Shown here: in pieces, positions 6,934-13,394 of the stretch | Layout of the letters: each line of letters opens with the position of its first letter | Numbering within the stretch: the first letter of the stretch is position 1 | NCBI GenBank assembly: GCA_964436315.1 | Contig: CAYTCZ010000100.1 | Location: forward strand, 1 to 14,496 | Direction of reading: 5' to 3' | Length of the DNA: 14,496 nucleotides | Source of the DNA: CAYTCZ01 sp964436315 | Lineage (GTDB): Bacteria > Actinomycetota > Thermoleophilia > Gaiellales > Gaiellaceae | The notes under the pieces: model-generated | Seen by the model: only the letters and a program-made list of their open reading frames with translations | Database searches by the model: none | What the model was told of the DNA's origin: nothing | Made by a program: the position numbers and the translations under genes

Positions 6934-6996
6934 ATGAGTACTTCCATCCACACCCGGTGGGCCTGGCGTTCCGAGCGGAGCGGGGGTATCGCCTGA
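6934..6996 (+). CDS. trpL: trp operon leader peptide, leaderless
   Basis: A 20-residue ORF beginning MSTSIHTRWAW and ending at TGA 6994-6996. Trp codons are at positions 9 and 11 (6958-6960 and 6964-6966), a strong enrichment for so short a peptide. The ATG sits 7 nt after the -10 hexamer and has no Shine-Dalgarno, so it is most likely translated from a leaderless transcript. An alternative helix and an intrinsic terminator follow before trpE. Inferred role: ribosome stalling at the Trp codons when charged tRNA-Trp is scarce lets transcription continue into trpE. No sequence database check was possible; the identification rests on position, Trp codons and downstream structure. Confidence 0.8.
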   Translation: MSTSIHTRWAWRSERSGGIA

Positions 6997-7026
6997 CTGC
7001 GAGCTGAGGCCATCCCGCTTCGTACG
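6972..7026 (+). promoter_or_regulatory. Candidate alternative helix of the trp attenuator
   Basis: Bases 6972-6985 can pair with 7013-7026 in 13 of 14 positions (three G-U pairs, one A-A mismatch), with a 27-nt loop. The 5' strand lies just behind the Trp codons and inside the leader ORF, so a ribosome reaching the TGA would disrupt it while one stalled on Trp would leave most of it free. Its last base (7026) is the first base of the terminator stem. That makes it an antiterminator candidate, though the overlap is only one base, so strict mutual exclusion is not shown. Confidence 0.4.
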
Positions 7027-7054
7027 ACCTTCCGGACGGAGGGTCTTTTTATTT
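7026..7054 (+). terminator. Intrinsic terminator of the trp attenuator
   Basis: GACCTTCC (7026-7033) pairs fully (one G-U) with GGAGGGTC (7038-7045) across a GGAC tetraloop, followed by TTTTTATTT (7046-7054). It ends 3 bp before the trpE GTG, with no gene end upstream on this strand, so it can only act as a conditional terminator. The 3' arm contains GGAGGG, the only Shine-Dalgarno-like sequence near trpE (15 nt before the start), so the hairpin might also hide a ribosome site. Confidence 0.82.
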
Positions 7055-7057
7055 CCA

Positions 7058-8299
7058 GTGACAGGAATTGCTGAAATCCACGCCGATCTCATGACGCCCC
7101 TTGGCGCGTACCTCGCGCTTCGTTCGAACGGGGAACCGGGCTTTCTTCTCGAGTCGGTGGAGCGCGGTCGACTGGGGCGCCACAGTTATGTCGGAACGGG
7201 TTCGCGAATTGTCTCGTTCGAGCAGGCCGAGGACGAAGTCAAGTCTGGTTACCCGGTGGTGGGCTATCTCGGGTACGACCACATCGCAAAACTCGAGCCG
7301 ACCGTCCCGCTCCCGACAGACGGCCCTGAATTCGCTGAGAGCGCCTTTGTCGTCGCGACCACGCTCGTCCGATTCGACCACGTCCGCAGCGTCGCGGAGG
7401 TCATCGCCGGCGACCCCGTCGAGATCGCCGAGCGGCTCGAGCCACCGCTCCCTCCCCTCCCTCAGCCCGCCGGGTCTCGCGCCAACACTGAGCGCCGGAC
7501 GACCCAGGAGCGGTACGAAGCCGGCGTGCGCAAGGCGAAGGAGTACATTCGGGCTGGTGACGCCTTCCAAATCGTCCTCTCCCAACGAGCCGAACGGCCG
7601 ACACCCGTCGCCCCGCTATCGCTCTACCGAGCTCTCCGCCGAATCAATCCATCTCCGTACCTGTTCCTGCTCGAACTCGATGAGCTGTCGCTCGTCGGGT
7701 CGTCTCCGGAGACGCTCGTGAAACTCGAGGGTCGTCGAGCCAGTGTGAACCCGATCGCCGGGACGACCTCGCCCGGCGTCGGAGATGAAGAACGGCTTCT
7801 CGCCTCCGAGAAGGACCGCGCTGAACACATCATGCTCGTCGATCTCGGGCGGAACGATCTCTCGAGGGTTTGCGAGCCGGGAAGCGTCCGCGTCGAGCGT
7901 TTCTTACAGGCAGAACGCTACTCCCACGTCACCCATCTCGTCTCGGAGGTTGCTGGCCGCCTTCGCGAAGACAAGACTGCGTTCGAGCTCCTGCGGGCCA
8001 CGTTCCCGGCCGGCACCGTCTCGGGCGCACCAAAAGTGAGAGCGATGCAGATCATCACTGAGCTCGAGGAGTATCGGCGAGGGCCGTACGCAGGCGCGGT
8101 AGGTTATGCAACCCCCGACGGCGATCTCGATACCTGCATTGCGCTCCGCACGGTCTTCGTCAGTGACGGCGTCGCGCGTCTTCAGGCCGGAGCCGGTCTG
8201 GTCGCCGACTCCGACCCGACAGCAGAGCACGAGGAATGCCTTCGCAAGCTCGCGGCGATTGAGGCCGCGATCGATCAGGCGGAGACGGAGCTTCGATGA
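7058..8299 (+). CDS. trpE: Anthranilate synthase component I
   Basis: Chorismate-binding subunit (413 aa, at the short end for TrpE) that with TrpG makes anthranilate from chorismate and glutamine. Seen: the N-terminal Trp feedback motif LLES (30-33) within FLLESVERG, VGYLGYD, and the C-terminal chorismate domain with NPIAGTTSPG, SEKDRAEHIMLVDLGRNDLSRV, PAGTVSGAPKVRA and YAGAVGY. The LLES motif suggests that feedback inhibition by tryptophan is kept. Start: GTG at 7058 is the first in-frame start after the attenuator terminator; an internal ATG at 7091 would remove conserved N-terminal residues. It contains no tryptophan residue. It overlaps trpG by 4 bp (ATGA). PabB is the alternative in this family, but the full trp operon context settles it. 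Confidence 0.97.
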   Translation: MTGIAEIHADLMTPLGAYLALRSNGEPGFLLESVERGRLGRHSYVGTGSRIVSFEQAEDEVKSGYPVVGYLGYDHIAKLEPTVPLPTDGPEFAESAFVVATTLVRFDHVRSVAEVIAGDPVEIAERLEPPLPPLPQPAGSRANTERRTTQERYEAGVRKAKEYIRAGDAFQIVLSQRAERPTPVAPLSLYRALRRINPSPYLFLLELDELSLVGSSPETLVKLEGRRASVNPIAGTTSPGVGDEERLLASEKDRAEHIMLVDLGRNDLSRVCEPGSVRVERFLQAERYSHVTHLVSEVAGRLREDKTAFELLRATFPAGTVSGAPKVRAMQIITELEEYRRGPYAGAVGYATPDGDLDTCIALRTVFVSDGVARLQAGAGLVADSDPTAEHEECLRKLAAIEAAIDQAETELR

Positions 8300-8859
8300 T
8301 TCTCCTCATCGACAATTACGACTCCTTCACGTACAACCTTGCCCACCTCTTCCAGGAACTGGGAGAGGAGGTTGTCGTGTACCGAAACGATGCCATCGGA
8401 AGCGAGGAAGCCCTCGAGCTCAAGCCCAGCCACCTGGTCATCTCTCCCGGCCCGGGTCGTCCGTCGAACTCGGGCGCGACCGTCGAGATCGTCACACGAC
8501 TCGCAGGCGAGGTTCCGATCCTCGGCGTGTGCCTCGGCCACCAGGCGATCATCGAAGCCTTTGGCGGCGAGATCGGTCAGGCGAAGAGCCTGATGCACGG
8601 CAAGCCGAGCATGATCGAACACGACGAGCAGGGGATCTTCCAAGGGTTACCCAATCCTCTCGAAGGCGGCCGCTACCACTCGCTCGCGGCAACCGTCGTG
8701 CCGGATGGTCTTACGGTCTGTGCGCAGACCCCAGACGGCGAGATCATGGCAGTGCGCCACCGAGTCTTCCCCATCGACGGCATTCAATTCCATCCTGAGT
8801 CGGTTCTGACGCCAGACGGACCCAAGCTCGGTCGTAACTTCCTGGAGCAGTCGCGGTGA
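8296..8859 (+). CDS. trpG: Anthranilate synthase component II, glutamine amidotransferase
   Basis: Class I glutamine amidotransferase (187 aa) that supplies ammonia to TrpE. Seen: N-terminal NYDSFTYNL (7-15), the oxyanion strand PGPGRP (51-56), nucleophile Cys79 in GVCLGHQ (77-83), and the His166-Glu168 pair in FHPES (165-169). Length is normal. The ATG overlaps the trpE stop as ATGA and the gene ends overlapping the GTG of trpD (GTGA), indicating translational coupling for equal subunit supply. It has no tryptophan. As in many bacteria it might also serve p-aminobenzoate synthesis (PabA role), which cannot be judged here. Confidence 0.97.
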   Translation: MILLIDNYDSFTYNLAHLFQELGEEVVVYRNDAIGSEEALELKPSHLVISPGPGRPSNSGATVEIVTRLAGEVPILGVCLGHQAIIEAFGGEIGQAKSLMHGKPSMIEHDEQGIFQGLPNPLEGGRYHSLAATVVPDGLTVCAQTPDGEIMAVRHRVFPIDGIQFHPESVLTPDGPKLGRNFLEQSR

Positions 8860-9884
8860 TCGTCTCCGCGCTCTCGAAATTGCTTGATGGGCGAAACTTG
8901 GAGCAGGATGAGGCCCGCGACGTGATGGACGAAATCATGAGCGGTGGGGCGACTCCAGCTCAGATCGGAGGGTTTCTCATCGCGCTTCGGATGAAGGGCG
9001 AGACTCCGGACGAAATCGCCGGCTGTGCCCTGGCCATGCGATCGCACGTCCTTCGAGTCGAACCCCACCGGGACGATCTCGTAGACACCGCTGGAACTGG
9101 CGGAGACGGCGCCGGTACCTTCAACATCTCAACCGGCGCCGCCTTGGTCGCCGCGGCGTCAGGCGCAGGCGTCGCGAAACACGGAAACCGTGCAGTCTCG
9201 TCCGCGTCCGGATCGGCCGACGTCCTCGAATCGCTCGGCTTCAATCTCGAGCTCTCGCCCGATCGGATCGCTCGATCGATCGACGAGCTCGGATTCGGGT
9301 TCCTCTATGCGCCCGCGCATCATCCTGCAATGCGACATGCCGCACCGGTCCGGAAAGAACTTTCCGCCCGAACTGTCTTCAACCTCCTCGGCCCGCTCAC
9401 AAATCCAGCAGGCGCGCGAGGTCAGGTGGTCGGTGTGTACGCCCCCGAACTCGTGACCACCATCGCACAGGTCCTCAATCAGCTTGGCACACGGCGGGCA
9501 TTCGTTGTCCACGGTGCCGGTGGGATCGACGAACTCTCGCCGGTGGGGCCTAACCTCGTATGCGAGGTGATCGGAGAAGAGGTCCGCGAATTCGAGCTTG
9601 ATCCCGTGGGCCTTGGCATCCGCAGAGCCTCGGTAGAGGATCTCGCAGGGGGATCCGCGGCCGAAAACGCCGCGGCGATCCGATCCATCTTGGGTGGCGC
9701 GACCGGGCCGAAGACAGACGCCGTTATTCTCAATGCTGCCGCCGCGATCGCGGCCGCCGGCCACGCCGAGGACATCTCGGAGGGTGTCACTCTGGCCCGA
9801 CGCTCGCTTGAGTCTGGTGACGCCGATGCGCGCCTGACCGAGTTGCTCGAGTTTTCGAATCAGGCCCCGGCCGGGAGCACCTGA
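8856..9884 (+). CDS. trpD: Anthranilate phosphoribosyltransferase
   Basis: Enzyme of 342 aa that joins anthranilate and PRPP to give phosphoribosylanthranilate. Seen: a small N-terminal helical domain (1 to about 70), the PRPP diphosphate loop DTAGTGGDG (77-85), FNIST (89-93), KHGNRAVSSASGSADVLE (108-125), and RTVFNLLGPLTNPA. Length is normal and all key motifs are intact. The GTG start overlaps the trpG stop by 4 bp, and the stop overlaps the trpC/F ATG by one base (TGATG). No tryptophan residue is present. Confidence 0.97.
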   Translation: MIVSALSKLLDGRNLEQDEARDVMDEIMSGGATPAQIGGFLIALRMKGETPDEIAGCALAMRSHVLRVEPHRDDLVDTAGTGGDGAGTFNISTGAALVAAASGAGVAKHGNRAVSSASGSADVLESLGFNLELSPDRIARSIDELGFGFLYAPAHHPAMRHAAPVRKELSARTVFNLLGPLTNPAGARGQVVGVYAPELVTTIAQVLNQLGTRRAFVVHGAGGIDELSPVGPNLVCEVIGEEVREFELDPVGLGIRRASVEDLAGGSAAENAAAIRSILGGATGPKTDAVILNAAAAIAAAGHAEDISEGVTLARRSLESGDADARLTELLEFSNQAPAGST

Positions 9885-11098
9885 TGGGTCGGTTCTACGA
9901 CGCCCTCCGACGCGCGAAGTTCGGTGCGATCGCCGAAGTAAAACGCCGATCGCCATCAGCTGGGGATCTGCGGCCCGACGCGGATCCGGCCAGCCTCGCG
10001 CGCGACTTCGAGCGACACGGTGCGAGTGCCGTGTCAATCCTTGTTGATCACCGATTTGCCGGATCGCTGGCAGATCTCCAAGCGGCGCGGGCTTCGTCGA
10101 GCCTCCCGCTACTCGGCAAGGGCTTCTTCCACACGCGACAGGATCTGAGCGATCTTCGGGATGCAGGAGCAGACGCCGCCCTCCTCATTCTCCGCGATCT
10201 CGACGACGCCCAGGCCTCCGCGCTGTTGAACGACGCCGCCGAGTTGGGACTCGATGCCCTGGTCGAGGCGCACAACGAGGAGGAACTGAAACGGGCCCAA
10301 GACATGGGTGCCGCGATCATCGGTGTCAACGCGCGAGACCTCTCTACGTTCGACATCGACCGGCGACGCCAGCTCGAGCTCATCGCACGAGCTCCGACAG
10401 ACAGAGTGATCGTCGCCGAAAGCGCAATTTGGTCTCGTGCGCAGGGCGCGGCAGCAGAACTCGCCGGAGCCGACGCCGTGCTTGTCGGTTCAGCACTCAT
10501 GCGAGCTCCGAACCCTGGGTCGAAGCTTCGGGAGTTGATCTCGCGACCGCTCGTCAAGACCTGCGGGATAACGCGCGAGGAAGACGTCGACGCGGCAGTT
10601 GAAGCAGGCGCGGACATGATCGGGTTCGTCCTCGCTGAGAGTCCGCGTCGCACCGCGGCCCCGTTGCCCGTGCCGGAGACCGTTCTCAGCGTGGGTGTGT
10701 TCATCGATGAGCCGGCCGACGTCGGGACCGACCTCGTTCAGATCTACCCGGAGGAAGCCGGTCATCGGGCACGGGACGGATCCATCGTCTGGCGTGGACG
10801 GGACGTCGCCCGAGTGTTCGATCTCCCGTGGGGCCGGGAAGACCCCGAGCACTGGAGCCGAGCCGCCCAGGCCTCCGGCCGGATCATGCTCTCGGGCGGT
10901 CTGGCCGCGGACAACGTTGGTCGGGCAATCGCTGAAGTCCGGCCATGGGCCGTCGACGCGAGTCGGAGCCTCGAGGAATCGCCGGGTCGGAAGATCGCGA
11001 GTCGGATGCGCTCGTTCGTGCAAGCGGCGAGACTCGCCGGAGAACCGCCGATCGACGGTGAGACGCACGTTTCGAACGAAGGCGGAGGAGCGGAATGA
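9884..11098 (+). CDS. trpCF: Indole-3-glycerol phosphate synthase fused to a divergent phosphoribosylanthranilate isomerase domain
   Basis: Fusion of 404 aa. Residues 1 to about 220 are TrpC with all catalytic residues visible: Glu18 and Lys20 (AEVKRRSPS), Lys79 (GKGF), Glu128 (VEAHNE), Asn149 (GVNARDL), Glu179-Ser180. It lacks the N-terminal helical extension of about 40 residues common in the family. Residues 223-385 are TrpF-like: VKTCGITREED with Cys227, GADMIGFVLAESPRR, VLSVGVFIDEP and IMLSGGLAADNV are clear. However, the QLHGDE strand reads VQIYPEE, the GGTGxxFDW phosphate loop is reduced to the FDLPWGREDPEHW region (possible catalytic Asp313), and the SSG after VDAS is SRS. The domain is about 160 residues against about 200. 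It may be a minimal or weakened isomerase. A bifunctional HisA (PriA) elsewhere could cover this step, as in many actinobacteria. Confidence 0.9.
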   Translation: MGRFYDALRRAKFGAIAEVKRRSPSAGDLRPDADPASLARDFERHGASAVSILVDHRFAGSLADLQAARASSSLPLLGKGFFHTRQDLSDLRDAGADAALLILRDLDDAQASALLNDAAELGLDALVEAHNEEELKRAQDMGAAIIGVNARDLSTFDIDRRRQLELIARAPTDRVIVAESAIWSRAQGAAAELAGADAVLVGSALMRAPNPGSKLRELISRPLVKTCGITREEDVDAAVEAGADMIGFVLAESPRRTAAPLPVPETVLSVGVFIDEPADVGTDLVQIYPEEAGHRARDGSIVWRGRDVARVFDLPWGREDPEHWSRAAQASGRIMLSGGLAADNVGRAIAEVRPWAVDASRSLEESPGRKIASRMRSFVQAARLAGEPPIDGETHVSNEGGGAE

Positions 11099-12252
11099 CC
11101 ACGAGCAGCGGTACGGCGGCCACGCAACCGGGCTACTTCGGCGCCTACGGCGGACAATATGTCCCAGAGACGCTCATGCCGGCACTCGACGAGCTGGCCA
11201 CCGGTTGGGCGGAGATTCAACGCGACCCACTCTTCCAGGCTGAGTTGCAGTCGCTGGGAGAGACATTCAGCGGTCGTCCGACACCTCTCTATCGAGCCGA
11301 GCGGCTTTCGGAAGACAAGCGGATCTACCTCAAGCGGGAGGACCTCTGTCACACGGGCGCCCACAAGATCAACAACGCCGTCGGCCAAGCCGTTCTCGCG
11401 CGACGGCTGGGGAAGCAACGGATCGTGGCCGAGACCGGCGCCGGTCAGCACGGTGTTGCAGCCGCGACCGTGTGCGCACGCTTTGGGCTCGACTGCGTTG
11501 TGTACATGGGCGCCGAGGACATGCGCCGACAGAAGCCGAACGTCGAGCGAATGAACCTGCTCGGCGCTCAAGTGCTACCGGTCGAGTTTGGGACTCGCAC
11601 GCTCAAGGAAGCGACGAGCGAGGCAATCCGCGACTGGATCACGAACGTTGAGACCACCCACTACTTGATTGGATCCTGTGTAGGACCCGCTCCCTACCCC
11701 GAGATCGTCCGCGAGCTGCAGGCCGTGATCGGCCGAGAAGCTCGCGAGCAATGTCTTGCGGCGGAGGGCCGGCTCCCCGACGCGGCGGTCGCCTGTGTCG
11801 GAGGCGGCTCGAACGCAATCGGCCTCTTCGCCGGCTTCGTGGACGATGCTGAAGTTGACCTCGTCGGCGTCGAAGCGGCTGGAGCCGCAAGCCTCGGAAG
11901 CGGACGCGACGGGGTCCTTCACGGCGCACGCTCTTCGATTCTCGCGGACAGTGACGGGCAGATCGCCGACGCGCACTCGATCTCGGCGGGCCTCGATTAT
12001 CCAGGTGTCGGGCCGGAGCACGCGTTCCTTCGAGATAGCGGACGTGCGACTTATGTCTCGGCTACTGACGAGGAGGCGCTCGCCGCCTTCCATCTACTCT
12101 CCGAGCGAGAAGGAATCATCCCGGCCCTCGAACCAGCACACGCAATCGCCCGTGCGCTCGAGCTCGAGGCCGACCTGATCATCATCGGGCTTTCGGGACG
12201 TGGCGATAAGGATCTCGCCGAGGTCCTTGCGAAGGAGGGCCAGTCAGGATGA
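11095..12252 (+). CDS. trpB: Tryptophan synthase beta chain
   Basis: PLP enzyme of 385 aa (normal TrpB1 length) that condenses indole with serine. Seen: GYFGAYGGQYVPETL near the N-terminus, the PLP lysine Lys91 in HTGAHKINNA (86-95), catalytic Glu113 in AETGAGQHG (112-120), and the phosphate loop GGGSNAIG. The ATG overlaps the trpC/F stop (ATGA). This is the TrpA-partnered class, matching trpA next to it. Near its 3' end it contains a perfect AAGGAGG (12232-12238) that serves the next start. Confidence 0.97.
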   Translation: MTTSSGTAATQPGYFGAYGGQYVPETLMPALDELATGWAEIQRDPLFQAELQSLGETFSGRPTPLYRAERLSEDKRIYLKREDLCHTGAHKINNAVGQAVLARRLGKQRIVAETGAGQHGVAAATVCARFGLDCVVYMGAEDMRRQKPNVERMNLLGAQVLPVEFGTRTLKEATSEAIRDWITNVETTHYLIGSCVGPAPYPEIVRELQAVIGREAREQCLAAEGRLPDAAVACVGGGSNAIGLFAGFVDDAEVDLVGVEAAGAASLGSGRDGVLHGARSSILADSDGQIADAHSISAGLDYPGVGPEHAFLRDSGRATYVSATDEEALAAFHLLSEREGIIPALEPAHAIARALELEADLIIIGLSGRGDKDLAEVLAKEGQSG

Positions 12253-12284
12253 CTGACTCGTGCGGGAAGATCGTTGAGCAATGA
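12232..12284 (+). other. Shine-Dalgarno plus 11-codon relay ORF between trpB and trpA
   Basis: A perfect AAGGAGG (12232-12238) stands 10 nt before an ATG at 12249 that overlaps the trpB stop (ATGA). This opens an 11-codon frame (MTDSCGKIVEQ) ending at TGA 12282-12284, which in turn overlaps the trpA ATG at 12281 (ATGA again). A -1 shift at its last codon would join it directly to TrpA and give an N-terminus like that of ordinary TrpA proteins. It may be a coupling ORF, a frameshift site, or a one-base sequence error. Confidence 0.55.
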
Positions 12285-13015
12285 GCCGCAAGCGGCTGTC
12301 GATCTATCTCATGGCCGGTCGCGAGACGCCCGAACTCGTCGAAGCAGCCGTCGAAGCCGGCGCAGATCTGTTCGAGATCGGCATTCCGTTTTCCGATCCA
12401 CTGGCCGACGGTCCAGTGATCCGGCTCGCCGGGGAGAGAGCCCTGGCTCAGGGGATGCGGCCCGAGGTGTGTCTCGAAGTTCTTGCCGAGGCCCGCTCCC
12501 GCGTCGACGTGCCACTCATCCCGATGACGTATGCCTCGATTCTCGAGGCGTATGGCTACGAGCGATTCGTCGCCGACGCGCGTCGAGCCGGTGCCACAGG
12601 TCTGATCGTGGCCGATCTACCGATCGAGGCCCACCCGGAACTGGAGCGCGTTCAACTCGTCGCGCCGACAACGCCGGCCGATCGGATCGAACTCGCCGCC
12701 GAACGGACGGACGGCTGGCTCTACCTCGTGTCTGTAACCGGGACGACCGGTGCAAGAGAGAGCGCCTCGAGCCAGCTCGCCGGGCTCGTCGAGAGAGCAC
12801 GGCGGGTGACGGAACTCCCGCTGCTCGCAGGCTTCGGCATCTCGAATCCTGAACTCGCCGCGACAGCCGCCACTCTCACCGATGGAGTCGTCGTCGGCAG
12901 CCGAGCGGTCCAAGTGGCAGACGAGAAAGGCCCCGCGGGGCTCCGCGATTTCGTCGCGTCGCTCCGCGAAGCCTTGGATCGCGTTGAAGCGGTGTCCGCT
13001 ACGCCTGAGGCGTAG
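12281..13015 (+). CDS. trpA: Tryptophan synthase alpha chain
   Basis: TIM-barrel enzyme (244 aa from this ATG) that cleaves indole-3-glycerol phosphate and channels indole to TrpB. Catalytic Glu32 and Asp43 lie in FEIGIPFSDPLADGP (31-45). LIVADLP, VSVTGTTGAR (loop 6) and GFGIS are also present. The family's helix before the YLMAG strand is largely missing: the protein begins only seven residues before it. The preceding 11-codon frame, read with a -1 shift, would supply the rest. The segment PIEAHPELERVQLVAPTT is also about ten residues shorter than usual. The perfect Shine-Dalgarno belongs to the upstream mini-ORF, and none is well placed for this ATG. The gene ends inside an inverted repeat and overlaps a convergent small gene by 17 bp. 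Confidence 0.94.
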   Translation: MSRKRLSIYLMAGRETPELVEAAVEAGADLFEIGIPFSDPLADGPVIRLAGERALAQGMRPEVCLEVLAEARSRVDVPLIPMTYASILEAYGYERFVADARRAGATGLIVADLPIEAHPELERVQLVAPTTPADRIELAAERTDGWLYLVSVTGTTGARESASSQLAGLVERARRVTELPLLAGFGISNPELAATAATLTDGVVVGSRAVQVADEKGPAGLRDFVASLREALDRVEAVSATPEA

Positions 13016-13019
13016 CGGA
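12995..13019. terminator. Perfect inverted repeat at the convergent ends of trpA and a small gene
   Basis: TCCGCTACGCC and GGCGTAGCGGA (11 bp, no mismatch) around a TGA loop. The TAG stop of trpA (13013-13015) is in the right arm and the TAG stop of the convergent gene (12999-13001, minus strand) is in the left arm. Neither side has a T-run. Best read as a two-way terminator without U-tracts. Confidence 0.65.
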
Positions 13020-13214
13020 ATCCGGCGGCCCCAACGATGACGTTTTCGCAGTTCGTCGTTTTGTCGTCTTCGGCGTACGTACGCGGTGTCGTCTCCGTCC
13101 CCGCAGTCGATAACGTCGACTTGACCTACCGATCACGAGCGCTGCCGACGCGAGCGGCACCGCCATGAGAGCCGCCGCAAAGAACGTCGTGAATACGATG
13201 AGTTTCCGCTTCAT
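12999..13214 (-). CDS. Small secreted basic protein, hypothetical
   Basis: A 71-residue ORF with a textbook signal peptide: MKRK, then a hydrophobic core (about residues 5-19, LIVFTTFFAAALMAV), and a likely signal peptidase site around ASA-A (about 23-26). The mature part, about 46 residues, is very rich in Arg and Lys (RSSRRYRLRGRRRHR region) with no Cys and few hydrophobic residues. The ATG at 13214 follows AGGAAG at good spacing, a stronger ribosome site than most genes here have. It converges on trpA with a 17-bp overlap. No family was recognised; a nucleic-acid or cell-envelope binding peptide is possible but unsupported. The Arg-rich tail lies in GC-rich sequence, so a shorter true gene or recent decay is also conceivable. 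Confidence 0.6.
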   Translation of the reverse strand: MKRKLIVFTTFFAAALMAVPLASAALVIGRSSRRYRLRGRRRHRVRTPKTTKRRTAKTSSLGPPDSATPQA

Positions 13215-13253
13215 CGTGTTCTTCCTTTCGTCGTTCTGGCCTCCGTTGCACCG

Positions 13254-13259
13254 ACGCTA
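13254..13259 (-). promoter_or_regulatory. Possible -10 element for the small secreted protein gene
   Basis: Minus-strand TAGCGT, about 40 bp before the ATG at 13214. The position 17 bp upstream reads ACAGGA, no real -35, and overlaps the first CTGT repeat of the neighbouring direct-repeat array. This would suit a promoter that needs an activator. Confidence 0.3.
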
Positions 13260-13278
13260 GAACGCCCGTGCAAGGGTC

Positions 13279-13333
13279 CTGTGGGACGGCTGTAAACCGA
13301 AAGCCACGGCGCTGTTAGGAACCCGTAAGGCGG
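13279..13333 (+). promoter_or_regulatory. 11-bp-phased CTGT direct repeats, OmpR/PhoB-like binding region
   Basis: CTGT begins at 13279, 13290 and 13312, with the near match CCGT at 13323, all in an 11-bp register (the 13301 unit does not match). The units read CTGTGGG, CTGTAAA, CTGTTAG and CCGTAAG, giving two pairs of 7-mers with 4-bp gaps whose first members start 33 bp apart. OmpR/PhoB-family response regulators bind head-to-tail repeats of just this spacing, and E. coli PhoB boxes also use CTGT. The region lies between the divergent small secreted protein gene and the carboxyltransferase gene. Otherwise the 192-bp gap (13215-13406) shows no gene. Confidence 0.4.
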
Positions 13334-13394
13334 CAGTCGCTGCCGACGACAGGACTAAGAATCCGCGACCGTGCGGGTCGGCCGCGTCGGCGCG

